NCBI RefSeq assembly: GCF_017912555.1
Contig: NZ_JAERSD010000010.1
Location: 1 to 64,000, forward strand
Source: Bacillus sp. REN3
GTDB lineage: Bacteria > Bacillota > Bacilli > Bacillales > Cytobacillaceae
Direction: 5' to 3'
Length of the DNA: 64,000 nucleotides
In this document: piece by piece, positions 56,318-64,000 of the stretch
Numbering within the stretch: the stretch's first letter is position 1
How the letters are laid out: every line of letters starts with the position of its first letter
Notes under the pieces: generated by a model
The model's database searches: none
Seen by the model: only the letters and a program-made list of their open reading frames with translations
Told to the model about the DNA's origin: nothing
Translations under genes and position numbers: made by a program

Positions 56318-58300
56318 CTAGGCGACCTCTCTGGCTGCTCCTGTATATTTAGGTGTGATGCTCTGATACCGGCCATTCCAGACAGCAAACATGGAACCAA
56401 TGACAAGCAAGATTGAGCCAGCCCAGATCCAGTTCATCATCGGGTTCACTTTCACGATGAAGGTAGCTGTTCCGTCCTCTTCCCAGGTACTGAGGACAAT
56501 GTACAAGTCTTCGGCAATTGAGCTGATCAGCGCAACTTCAGATGATGGCTCCTCCCAATTCCCGTAAAAAACTTTTTCAGGATGGTAAATGCCAAGTTTT
56601 TTGCCATCCTTGAATACCGTCATATTGGCAAAAACGATATCATTGATTCCCTCTGTCCTTTGGTCCAGACCTTCATAGGTAATCCTGTAATCTTTTATAT
56701 CGATGGATTCCCCAAGTTTAAGAGTTTTCATTGTTTCAGTATCATAGTTTTGTGATCCTATGATCCCCATCGCTATGAAGGCAATCCCGATATGGACAAT
56801 ATAGCCTCCATACCTCCGGCGGTTTTTCACCATGAGTCTGTATAAGGCAAGCAGGGGCATTTCTCCAGTCATTTTCCGCCTTGCCCTCACCCCTCTGTAA
56901 AACTCCAGATAATGAGTGATGAATAAAAATACAATGACCCCGTATCCGATGACAGCCCAGGCTTTTTGCATACCCAGCACTACCATCAATGTCATGCCGA
57001 CTATACTCAGGAATGCAGGAAGCAGGAAATTCTTCTGCAGATTTTTCATGGAAGATTTCTGCCATGCAAGCAAAGGGCAGACAGCCATCACAAACATCAT
57101 CGATAACAATATTGGCGCTTCCACTTTATTGAAAAAAGGGATTCCGACCGTCACTTTCGTTCCCCGGACCGCTTCGGAGACGAGGGGGAAAATCGTGCCC
57201 CAAAAAACGGCAAATGCTGCACCTACGAGCAGGAGATTATTGATCAAGAAACTGGACTCTTTTGAGATGAAAGACTGAAATTGCCCCGCACTCTGTTTGA
57301 TCAAGTTATAGCGGCTCATGACGACATACAATGCCCCGATGACAGCCACTCCCATGAAAATCAGGAAGTACATGCCAAGGTTCGAATCTGCGAATGCGTG
57401 GACAGAAGTAAGCACGCCGCTTCTTACAAGGAAAGTTCCGAAAAGGGTAAGCGCATAGGAAATCACGATCAAACTGATGTTCCAGACCTTAAGCATGTTC
57501 TTGCGTTCCTGAATCATGACGGAATGCAGGAAAGCCGTTGTGGTCAGCCAGGGCATGAACGACGCGTTTTCAACCGGATCCCAGGCCCAATAACCGCCCC
57601 AGCCAAGCTCAACATACGCCCACTGCCCTCCAAGGATGTTACCGAGACTCAGGAACAGCCAGGCGACAATTGTCCATCTTCTTGTCATCTTGATCCAGTA
57701 ATCATCCATGTTTTTCAGGATCAAGGCTGCCATCGCGAAAGCAAATGGCACTGCCAGCCCGACATATCCCAGGTATAATGTAACCGGGTGAACGATCATA
57801 CCTGGATTCTGCAGCATTGGATTCAGGCCCCTGCCTTCAGCAGGAATTTGGTCGAGCAAGACGAACGGCTTTGCCACGAAGCCAAGGATGAAGAAAAAGA
57901 AAATGGTATTTGCAAGCAGGATGGCGGAAATATAAGGAACCATCGGATTGCCCTTCATTTTCCTAGAAAAAGCGACCATCGCAGTGTACATAGTCAAAAA
58001 GAATGTCCATAAGAGCAGAGAGCCCGAGTTGCCAGCCCAAAGGGCGCTCAACTTATATAGCAGAGGCAGCTCACTGCTTGTATAGTCCCGTACATATTCA
58101 TATTGGAACTGTGAAGTTGCCAGCAGATAAAGCATGATTCCAGTTGCGATCACGGTACAGATAAAAACCGCCAGAACCCCTGCTTTTCCGCTATCTACCA
58201 GGTTTTGCTTTTTCTTATAAATGCCGACTATGATGATGAGCATCGAATAGATCGCTAATATCAACCCGATATAAATTGAAGCGTTGCCGACTAAATACAT
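56318..58300 (-). CDS. ccmF: cytochrome c haem lyase CcmF
   Basis: 660 aa, about 15 transmembrane helices. CcmF takes haem from CcmE and attaches it to CxxCH of apocytochrome c. The WWD motif WGGYWAWDPVENA is at residues 234-246; LNPMLQNPGMIVHPVTLYLGY at 159-179 contains a candidate haem His (H171). The C-terminal extracytoplasmic loop and NPMMNWIWAGSILLVIGS are typical. Full family length. GAAGGTGACGAA precedes the ATG. Confidence 0.96.
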   Translation of the reverse strand: MYLVGNASIYIGLILAIYSMLIIIVGIYKKKQNLVDSGKAGVLAVFICTVIATGIMLYLLATSQFQYEYVRDYTSSELPLLYKLSALWAGNSGSLLLWTFFLTMYTAMVAFSRKMKGNPMVPYISAILLANTIFFFFILGFVAKPFVLLDQIPAEGRGLNPMLQNPGMIVHPVTLYLGYVGLAVPFAFAMAALILKNMDDYWIKMTRRWTIVAWLFLSLGNILGGQWAYVELGWGGYWAWDPVENASFMPWLTTTAFLHSVMIQERKNMLKVWNISLIVISYALTLFGTFLVRSGVLTSVHAFADSNLGMYFLIFMGVAVIGALYVVMSRYNLIKQSAGQFQSFISKESSFLINNLLLVGAAFAVFWGTIFPLVSEAVRGTKVTVGIPFFNKVEAPILLSMMFVMAVCPLLAWQKSSMKNLQKNFLLPAFLSIVGMTLMVVLGMQKAWAVIGYGVIVFLFITHYLEFYRGVRARRKMTGEMPLLALYRLMVKNRRRYGGYIVHIGIAFIAMGIIGSQNYDTETMKTLKLGESIDIKDYRITYEGLDQRTEGINDIVFANMTVFKDGKKLGIYHPEKVFYGNWEEPSSEVALISSIAEDLYIVLSTWEEDGTATFIVKVNPMMNWIWAGSILLVIGSMFAVWNGRYQSITPKYTGAAREVA

Positions 58301-58330
58301 TTCGTCACCTTCTCTATCTCATTGGCCTTT

Positions 58331-58783
58331 TTATTTTTTATCGGTGGTTTGATCCAGCTTATTCTTATGGAGTTCTGGATCATAATTTTCCATATCCTCG
58401 CCTTCATACTTCGAAGGGCATCTTGTTTTAACGGATTCAGCGATAAATGTATCTTTTTTGTCGACGTGTCCCTGGAGGATGACAATGACTCCTTCCGAGA
58501 AGTTGTCTGGCTTCACGCCATTGTAAATGACATGCAGCTTGTTTTCTTCATTATCCTTGATGTCAAACTTCAATTCGATGTCGCTGGAATTCCAAACAAT
58601 CGACTCTTCGATCAACAGGCCTTCAACTGTGACGAAATCATCCTTGTATTTCTCCTGGTTTTCCAATAAATCCTTGAGCTTCAGCTCAACCCCGCTTGAT
58701 CCAGGAGTAGCCGCCATCAGCAAAAAAACAATCGCTGCGGCAATCACAAATCCTCCAATCATCACAAGTGTATTCTTTTTCAT
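58331..58783 (-). CDS. ccmE: haem chaperone CcmE, Cys-type (CxxxY)
   Basis: 150 aa. One N-terminal transmembrane helix (about residues 5-24) and an extracytoplasmic OB-fold beta barrel (DFVTVEGLLIEESIVW, KLHVIYNGVKPDNF, GVIVILQGHV). At the haem site, where E. coli has HxxxY with haem-binding His130, this protein has CPSKY (C122, Y126): a Cys-type CcmE like those of Desulfovibrio and archaea. ATG 58783 is six bases after AGGTG; the GTG 58792 overlaps that SD. Confidence 0.93.
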   Translation of the reverse strand: MKKNTLVMIGGFVIAAAIVFLLMAATPGSSGVELKLKDLLENQEKYKDDFVTVEGLLIEESIVWNSSDIELKFDIKDNEENKLHVIYNGVKPDNFSEGVIVILQGHVDKKDTFIAESVKTRCPSKYEGEDMENYDPELHKNKLDQTTDKK

Positions 58784-58795
58784 CCCATTCACCTC

Positions 58796-59827
58796 TTAAA
58801 TTAGTTTTTTCATTTTTTCTTCATATGTCTTCTGATCGATTTTCCCGTTTAGAAGCATGGAACGCAGCTTTTTCTTTTCATCGGCAATATCCGCTATCTT
58901 GGATGGAATGGTTTTTTTCGAAGGTTTCCTCGTACTTTTCTTCGCTGGCTTAATGGCACCCTGGTGCCGCTTTCCTCGAATGCCCCAAAACACAAATGCT
59001 CCGGCAATGATAATTGAAATACCGATGATACTAGCGCCAGCTGCATCAATCAGCGGCCTTCCTTCGTCTGTGCCGTTGGTTGTTTGATCTGATGCTGTGC
59101 CGTCATGGTTCTCATCGTTAGGTGGATTCATTTTACTGATAATCGATAATGACGACTCATTGCCTTCCTTTGTATAGACAGCAGAATAGGAAAGTGCTTT
59201 TCCCGTCTTCACATCTGTATATTGATAATGACCCAATTCCTGGCCATACTCACTTTTCGTTGTTGTCGAAGGATTTGGATCAATCGTGAATCCCTCTGAA
59301 TCCAGCGGCTTGTAAACAATTACATCCAACTTTTCAATTTCGGCAGGAGGCGTGAAATCGAATTTGAAACTTTTCTTTGCGCCATCCACTTCAAATGAAT
59401 TCTCGTAATACTCAATGACGAAGTCATAAGTTCCTCCATTCTTTATTGGTTTCCCAGGTTCCCAGAAAACCACCCCCTTCTCCTTATCGATTTCAAACGG
59501 CCTCTGGATTTCAGGCTTGTTATCCTCAGGAAACTCGGCGATCAGGTAGATACTGAAGTTTTTTCGATCAACAGGCAGCGGGAATTCGATTTTCCCGTTG
59601 AAATCCTTGCCGGTTTGATTCAAGATTGTTCCATAATATCCTACCAGCATGGAGGGCTCATCCTTCGGCCAGTTCTCAGGATAATCGAATTCAGGCATCA
59701 GTTGGATCTGCATTTCTTTATAAGGGAATTTCCCTGAATCAAATCCTCCCTCCGCATGTGCGTTATTAAGTACAAAAAAGCCTGGGAAAGTTATTGCTAA
59801 AAACAGAATCAGTAATCTCTTCAGCAT
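58796..59827 (-). CDS. uncharacterised bitopic Ccm-operon protein, first gene
   Basis: 343 aa. Signal peptide with AHA cleavage at residue 25, extracytoplasmic beta-rich domain to about 240 (MQIQLMPEFDYPENWP, GYYGTILNQTGKDFNGKIEFPLP, YDFVIEYYENSF), a low-complexity linker, one transmembrane helix at about 265-284, a Lys-rich stretch and a C-terminal LNGKIDQKTYEEKMKKL helix pair similar to SHOCT. ATG 59827 is five bases after GGAGGG; the frame upstream is open to GTG 59857. Layout matches the product of 54906-55904. Function unknown. Confidence 0.75.
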   Translation of the reverse strand: MLKRLLILFLAITFPGFFVLNNAHAEGGFDSGKFPYKEMQIQLMPEFDYPENWPKDEPSMLVGYYGTILNQTGKDFNGKIEFPLPVDRKNFSIYLIAEFPEDNKPEIQRPFEIDKEKGVVFWEPGKPIKNGGTYDFVIEYYENSFEVDGAKKSFKFDFTPPAEIEKLDVIVYKPLDSEGFTIDPNPSTTTKSEYGQELGHYQYTDVKTGKALSYSAVYTKEGNESSLSIISKMNPPNDENHDGTASDQTTNGTDEGRPLIDAAGASIIGISIIIAGAFVFWGIRGKRHQGAIKPAKKSTRKPSKKTIPSKIADIADEKKKLRSMLLNGKIDQKTYEEKMKKLI

Positions 59828-60169
59828 AGGTACCCTCCAACTTTTCAACATTGTCACTCGCTCCCTATTTTTACTATATCCCTCATATTAATAACTATAG
59901 TGGCTAAAAAGCGTATTTTCTGTTCCACTATTGAACATTTTGTTACCCGGCTAAAAACTTTTCCAAATCGTCAAAAATCTTTAACAAATTGGTCAAAATT
60001 TGAAACAATAGAAAATATTCCAATGGACGGATGGTTTAGAAGTTCTTTATAGTGAAAACCAAAGATAAATAAAAATGTTTCCAAATGACTGACACAATTT
60101 GTCTATTTCTCCTAATCGTTTTTTCGTGTAGAATACCACTATACGTATAAAGAAGGAGCGATTCGATCT
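59828..60169. other. divergent promoter region of the ccm operon and rhodanese
   Basis: 342 bp, AT-rich. Two near-identical blocks CAAATCGTCAAAA (59964-59976) and CAAATTGGTCAAAA (59985-59998) repeat with a 21-bp period, about two helical turns, and may bind a regulator. AAGAAGGAG for the rhodanese is at its right end. No gene. Confidence 0.45.
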
Positions 60170-60535
60170 ATGAAAAAAATGCTGACTGCCCTGATGTTCA
60201 TTTTGTTGATCACTGGATGCTCGTCATCCGGATCCTATAAGGATGTTTCGGTCGATGAAGCAAAAGAAATGATCGACAATAAAGAGGTGGAAGTGATCGA
60301 CGTGCGTACGCCGGAAGAATTTGCGGCTGGCCACATCCCAGAAGCTAAACTGGTTCCTCTTCAGGTGATTGAGGGCATGCTTTCGGAGCTTGATAAAGAT
60401 AAAAGTTATCTGGTTGTCTGCCGAAGCGGAAATCGTTCTGCTGAAGCAAGCGGAATCCTTGCCGAAAATGGTTTTAAGCATATTTACAACATGACAGGCG
60501 GCATGAACGAATGGACATACGAAATTGAACAATGA
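60170..60535 (+). CDS. rhodanese-like lipoprotein
   Basis: 121 aa. Signal with lipobox ITGC near residues 14-17, so the protein is likely anchored outside the membrane. One rhodanese domain with active-site loop CRSGNRS near residue 84, able to carry a persulfide, and DVRTPEEFAAGHIP near 44. Divergent from the ccm operon; a link to thiol or sulfur handling of apocytochromes is possible but not shown. AAGGAGCGATTCGATCT precedes the ATG. Confidence 0.9.
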   Translation: MKKMLTALMFILLITGCSSSGSYKDVSVDEAKEMIDNKEVEVIDVRTPEEFAAGHIPEAKLVPLQVIEGMLSELDKDKSYLVVCRSGNRSAEASGILAENGFKHIYNMTGGMNEWTYEIEQ

Positions 60536-60540
60536 ATGAA

Positions 60541-60582
60541 AGGAGGAGCATTCCGCGCTGCCGGATTGCTCCTCCCTCTTTC
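60541..60582 (+). terminator. terminator of the rhodanese gene
   Basis: GGAGGAGCA (60542-60550) pairs with TGCTCCTCC (60567-60575), followed by CTCTTTCT, a weak T tract. Confidence 0.6.
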
Positions 60583-60661
60583 TAGCTCCATCATGTCACG
60601 CTGATGTGTTCTTGAATGGCTACTTGCCTTTTTCATGGACTCCACGTCGGCAACAAATCAA

Positions 60662-60697
60662 AAAAACCCCCGCTTCCTTAAAGGAGCGGGGGTTTTT
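60662..60697. terminator. terminator downstream of efp
   Basis: AAAAACCCCCGCT and AGCGGGGGTTTTT form a 13-bp stem that extends through CC/GG to a TTAAA loop. T/A runs on both sides make it bidirectional. Confidence 0.92.
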
Positions 60698-60706
60698 GCC
60701 ATTAAA

Positions 60707-61264
60707 TTATGCTCTTGAGACATAGCTACCGTCAGTTGTATTGATAATGAGCCTGTCACCCTGGTTGATGAAGAAGGGAACCTGGACAGTCAAGCCCGTT
60801 TCAAGTGTTGCCGGCTTCGAGCCGCCAGAAGCTGTATCCCCTTTGATTCCTGGCTCAGTTTCTGTCACTTCAAGTTCCACTGTATTAGGAAGCTCGAGGC
60901 CGATTGTCTCTCCGCCGTACATCATGATATATACTTCCATGTTTTCTTTTAGGAACTTCAATTCATATTCGATTGAACTAGCTGGCAGCTCGATTTGCTC
61001 ATAGCTTTCATTGTCCATGAATACGTGCTGGTCACCACTTGCATATAAGTATTGCATCTTGCGATTGTCGATCTGCGCTTTAGCCACTTTCTCGCCGGCA
61101 CGGAAGGTTTTTTCCTGGATAGCGCCAGTACGTAGGTTGCGGAGCTTCGAACGGACAAATGCAGCTCCTTTTCCAGGTTTGACATGCTGGAAATCCATTA
61201 CGCGCCAGATGCCGTTATCCACTTCAATTGTCAAGCCAGTACGAAAATCATTTACTGAAATCAT
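60707..61264 (-). CDS. efp: translation elongation factor P
   Basis: 185 aa, three-domain tRNA-mimic that helps ribosomes through polyproline stretches. KOW-like domain I at residues 1-64 with the modified loop [17 protein letters not shown] (Lys32 region), OB domain II (65-127) and C-terminal OB domain III, ending [22 protein letters not shown] precedes the ATG. Confidence 0.98.
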   Translation of the reverse strand: MISVNDFRTGLTIEVDNGIWRVMDFQHVKPGKGAAFVRSKLRNLRTGAIQEKTFRAGEKVAKAQIDNRKMQYLYASGDQHVFMDNESYEQIELPASSIEYELKFLKENMEVYIMMYGGETIGLELPNTVELEVTETEPGIKGDTASGGSKPATLETGLTVQVPFFINQGDRLIINTTDGSYVSRA

Positions 61265-61287
61265 TATTTGTCCTCCTATTGTTGTCT

Positions 61288-62349
61288 TTAAATTATGATG
61301 AGTTCTTTTGTAGAATGTGTAAGGGACTCATTATGGTCAAGGGTTATCACGGTATCGTCTTCAATCCTGACTCCGCCAAGGCCTGCGATGTAGATCCCTG
61401 GCTCGACGGTCACCACCATGCCAGGTTCAAGCACGGTATCCGACCGGAATGAAAGGCTTGGGCCTTCATGGACTTCCAGTCCGATTCCGTGGCCTGTGGA
61501 GTGGCCGAAGTATTCACCATAGCCTTTTTCCGTGATAAAATTCCTTGTCAGCGCATCCGCTTCCTTGCCGGTCATTCCTGGCTTGATTCCGGCCATGCCG
61601 CGAAGCTGGGCTTCAAGGACGATATCATAGATTTCCTTCAATTTGCCTGAAGGGTTGCCGATCGAGACCGTACGGGTAATATCAGACACATAGCCTTTGT
61701 AGTAGGCTCCATAATCAAGTGTAATGAATTCGCCCTTTTCAATCACCTTATCACTAGCCACACCGTGCGGCAAAGCAGAACGGTAGCCGGATGCAACAAT
61801 GATATCGAATGAAGAGGAAGTAGCACCCTGTTTCCTCATGAAAAATTCAAGCTCGTTCGATACTTCCAGTTCTGTTCTTCCCGGGCGGATGAACTCAAGT
61901 ATATGTGTAAAAGCAGCGTCTGCGATTGCTGCAGCTTCCTTTAATATCTTAATCTCTGAATCCGTCTTAATCAAGCGTAACTTTTCGATTTCGCCCGAGA
62001 CTGGAACCATCTCTGCATCAATGGACTGATCGAATTCTTTATACGCTGCAAAAGTAACATGTTCTTCCTCAAAACCAAGCTTCTTTATTCCGAGCAATTG
62101 GGCCTGTGCCGCCACCTCTTCATGAGCCTGGCCTTTTTGAAGGACCACTTCAAAGCCTTCACATTGTTTGGCTGCTTGTTCCGTGTAGCGGAAATCTGTA
62201 ATGAACAGAGCTTTCTCGTTACTGATCAATATCATGCCGGATGTTCCAGTAAATCCTGACATATACCTTCTGTTGAACTCGCTTGTGATGAGCATTCCAT
62301 CAATCCCAAGACTTTCAAAACTTTCACGTAATTTCCGCACTTTTTCCAT
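61288..62349 (-). CDS. yqhT: Xaa-Pro aminopeptidase/dipeptidase (M24B, YqhT type)
   Basis: 353 aa pita-bread metallopeptidase, cytoplasmic, predicted to cut Xaa-Pro bonds. The creatinase-like N domain is at residues 1-125. The metal site in the C domain is seen as [19 protein letters not shown] (two Asp), [15 protein letters not shown] (His) and VTVEPGIY (Glu). 23 bp ahead of efp and probably cotranscribed, a linkage common in Bacilli and fitting the proline theme. Confidence 0.93.
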   Translation of the reverse strand: MEKVRKLRESFESLGIDGMLITSEFNRRYMSGFTGTSGMILISNEKALFITDFRYTEQAAKQCEGFEVVLQKGQAHEEVAAQAQLLGIKKLGFEEEHVTFAAYKEFDQSIDAEMVPVSGEIEKLRLIKTDSEIKILKEAAAIADAAFTHILEFIRPGRTELEVSNELEFFMRKQGATSSSFDIIVASGYRSALPHGVASDKVIEKGEFITLDYGAYYKGYVSDITRTVSIGNPSGKLKEIYDIVLEAQLRGMAGIKPGMTGKEADALTRNFITEKGYGEYFGHSTGHGIGLEVHEGPSLSFRSDTVLEPGMVVTVEPGIYIAGLGGVRIEDDTVITLDHNESLTHSTKELIII

Positions 62350-62353
62350 ATCA

Positions 62354-62800
62354 TTATTCCTCCCCTAAACCATCTCTAATAAATGCTTCGAGCGCCAGCT
62401 CATACCCAAGAAGCCCAAGACCGGCAATTTGCCCTTTCGAAACTGGGGCGATCACCGATTTATGCCTGAATGCCTCCCTTTCATAAACATTCGATATATG
62501 TACTTCGATTACAGGACATTGAATTCCTGCAATGGCATCCCTGATGGCGTAGCTATAATGGGTAAAAGCGCCTGGGTTAAAAATGATGCCAGCAAAATCA
62601 GCATCCTCAGCTTCATGGATTTTATCAATCAATTCCCCCTCATAGTTCGATTGGAAACAGATGATCTCCATTTGCTTTTCCTGTCCAAGCCTCGCCATCC
62701 TGGCTTCCAAATCAGCGAGCGTTTTCACGCCATATATTCCTGGTTCCCTTTTTCCTAAACGGTTCAAATTCGGTCCGTTCAGCAGAAGTATTTTTTTCAT
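62354..62800 (-). CDS. aroQ: type II 3-dehydroquinate dehydratase
   Basis: 148 aa dodecameric shikimate-pathway enzyme. [19 protein letters not shown] at residues 4-22 holds the catalytic Tyr/Arg loop, [10 protein letters not shown] is near 45, [16 protein letters not shown] near 72 and VEVHISNV near 95 with the catalytic His. ATG 62800 follows GGGGAGCCATATT. An upstream in-frame ATG (62839) would put a terminator hairpin in the coding part, so it is rejected. B. subtilis yqhS. Confidence 0.95.
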   Translation of the reverse strand: MKKILLLNGPNLNRLGKREPGIYGVKTLADLEARMARLGQEKQMEIICFQSNYEGELIDKIHEAEDADFAGIIFNPGAFTHYSYAIRDAIAGIQCPVIEVHISNVYEREAFRHKSVIAPVSKGQIAGLGLLGYELALEAFIRDGLGEE

Positions 62801-62812
62801 AATATGGCTCCC

Positions 62813-62842
62813 CAAAAAAAGAATGTTCAATAAGAACATTCT
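62813..62842 (-). terminator. terminator-like hairpin immediately before the aroQ SD
   Basis: AGAATGTTC (62820-62828) pairs with GAACATTCT (62834-62842), loop AATAA, then seven T on the minus strand. It lies between yqhR and aroQ, only about 13 bp from the aroQ start. Confidence 0.75.
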
Positions 62843-62878
62843 AACATAACTATTTTTAGGAAAACTAGCTTGAGCCGC

Positions 62879-63394
62879 TTATGAAGTTGCCTGTTTCTGA
62901 TTTTTTTCGCGATTCTGCATTTCATTTTCTTCATAGGATATGGAATAGCCTACAAAAACGCCATAAAGGAGGTAGAGGCACGCTGAAGTGATAAGCGTGT
63001 TTTTCGACAACTCCCAAAATGGCTTGATTCCCGGGAAGATTGGGTTCAGTACATAAAAGACAAGGAAAAATAATACCAGCCCATAGGCGGCACCTGCCCA
63101 GATGGAATTTACCTTTCTTAAAGCCGCGTAATAGATTAGCGCTGCACCGATCGAAAAAAGACCGATTGCCGCAATCGAAATGACAGTCCCCAGCCATTGC
63201 TTTTTCCAATCACCCAGAGCCCATGGTTCCAGGATGACGTTCGGACTGACTTCCGTAAAGTTAAAGAGATATGCAAGGTAACCAAGGGAACTCCAAAAGA
63301 TTCCTCCAAACAAGCCAGTAATCACTGTCAGTGCCATGAAGGACATCGGCTTTTCCTTTTGATCCTGTTCGAGTCGTTCTTCATTTCCAGCCAT
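62879..63394 (-). CDS. yqhR: YqhR-type membrane protein
   Basis: 171 aa with four hydrophobic segments (about residues 20-42, 60-80, 90-110, 128-148) and polar termini. Matches YqhR by size, topology and position next to aroQ. Function unknown. ATG 63394 is six bases after AGGTG; the 25 codons open upstream lack an SD. Confidence 0.8.
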   Translation of the reverse strand: MAGNEERLEQDQKEKPMSFMALTVITGLFGGIFWSSLGYLAYLFNFTEVSPNVILEPWALGDWKKQWLGTVISIAAIGLFSIGAALIYYAALRKVNSIWAGAAYGLVLFFLVFYVLNPIFPGIKPFWELSKNTLITSACLYLLYGVFVGYSISYEENEMQNREKNQKQATS

Positions 63395-63769
63395 CAAAAA
63401 CACCTCCAGGCTTAGTATATCCGGATGATGCGCTTCCCTTTCATGAATTGGAAAATAACTGCCTTGCAATTGTCATTCTTTTTTAGCAGACTGGACGGTT
63501 TACGATATGGAGGTTTTATCTTTTCTTTAGTAAAATATAAGTATATACAGACAATCTTCGAAATATTGAATATGCTATGAACGATCAGCAATTTTCAGGA
63601 TTTTCCTTTAAAGACTTCGATAGTCTGTGATTCTCTCGTTTAGAGCCCTCCGAAAATAGGGAAAAGAAGCAGGAGAAGGGTATAAAATCGAAGAAATTGT
63701 ATAAAGTATACGTTGGAAAGTTTAAAAGCTTGAAAAATTGCTCATGATGCTTTTAGGGAGGTGGCTTTC
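63395..63769. other. divergent intergenic region yqhR / yqhP-like
   Basis: 375 bp, AT-rich. GGGAGGTGG for the plus-strand gene is at its right end. TATAAAATC near 63680 could belong to a plus-strand promoter. No other gene seen. Confidence 0.4.
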
Positions 63770-64000
63770 TTGAATAATAGATCTTCGATGTTCATTGTTG
63801 CGGGGCTGATCATCCTTGCAGGCATTGGATTAGTATCAGGACTCCTTAAGAATCCTGCTGGTATCCTCAAAATGGTTGCTGTTGTGGCCTTGATTGTTGC
63901 CGTTCTATATTTTGCAATAGGACGTTTTTCTTCATCTGGCCCCGGAAAGCAGCAGCAGCGGGCATTCCATAAAGCGGCAATCCGCTCAAAAAAGAAATAT
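63770..64000 (+). CDS. yqhP: SA1362/YqhP-like membrane protein (partial)
   Basis: First 77 codons; the gene runs off the window. TTG start with GGGAGGTGG upstream. Two transmembrane helices (about residues 7-27 and 35-54) precede a Gln/Lys-rich basic region (GPGKQQQRAFHKAAIRSKKK), the pattern of the SA1362 family, called YqhP in B. subtilis. Function unknown. Confidence 0.7.
   Translation, partial: MNNRSSMFIVAGLIILAGIGLVSGLLKNPAGILKMVAVVALIVAVLYFAIGRFSSSGPGKQQQRAFHKAAIRSKKKY

Noticed and set aside
1-64000. CRISPR arrays, tRNA/rRNA genes, prophage or intact insertion sequences
   Set aside because: No regularly spaced repeats, no cloverleaf-like or rRNA-like sequence and no transposase or phage genes were found.

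Overview
The window is a chromosomal segment of an endospore-forming Bacillaceae bacterium. The evidence is spo0A, spoIVB, the whole spoIIIA operon, leucine dehydrogenase, bacilliredoxin BrxB and a gene order that follows the Bacillus subtilis yqj-art-bkd-spo0A-recN-dxs-acc-spoIIIA-efp-yqh region almost gene for gene. A Mesobacillus/Cytobacillus-like genus is a guess. Most genes lie on the minus strand. No tRNA, rRNA, CRISPR array, prophage or intact IS element was seen.

Layout: 1-9.1 kb holds an azoreductase, a CheW-like protein, yqjE, propionyl-CoA carboxylase beta, methylmalonyl-CoA epimerase, a Prli42-like micropeptide on the plus strand, an L,D-transpeptidase, yqjA and the arginine-type ABC transporter artPQM. 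9.4-11.3 kb is a decaying plus-strand patch: a glutaredoxin ORF whose active-site Cys codon is TGA, and a TolB-like beta-propeller pseudogene. Then come brxB, the methylmalonyl-CoA mutase operon (mutA-mutB-meaB), and the sigma-54-driven branched-chain keto-acid operon ptb-bcd-buk-lpdV-bkdAA-bkdAB-bkdB with its activator BkdR. The bkd genes make propionyl-CoA from Ile/Val, and pccB/mce/mutAB/meaB carry it to succinyl-CoA, so the two blocks form one catabolic route.

28-50.7 kb is the conserved core: yqzF, a glycerophosphodiesterase, spo0A (with a candidate sigma-H promoter), spoIVB, recN, argR, tlyA, dxs, ispA, xseB/xseA, folD, nusB, yqhY, accC/accB and spoIIIAH-AA (with a candidate sigma-E promoter). 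spoIIIAD has no canonical in-frame start codon.

The most unusual part is 51.0-60.5 kb, inserted between spoIIIAA and efp where B. subtilis has only small genes. It carries a SIMPL-domain gene and a ten-gene minus-strand operon for System I (Ccm) cytochrome c maturation: an uncharacterised secreted-bitopic protein, ccmE, ccmF, a CcmI-like protein, a second uncharacterised bitopic protein, ccmA, ccmB, ccmC, a tiny ccmD and a TlpA/CcmG-like thioredoxin. A rhodanese lipoprotein is divergent. Bacilli normally use System II (ResB/ResC). The CcmE here has the Cys-type CxxxY haem motif instead of HxxxY and no CcmH is present, which is the System I* signature. Three operon proteins share a short C-terminal helical motif resembling SHOCT. 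The window closes with efp, an Xaa-Pro peptidase, aroQ, yqhR and a partial yqhP-like gene.
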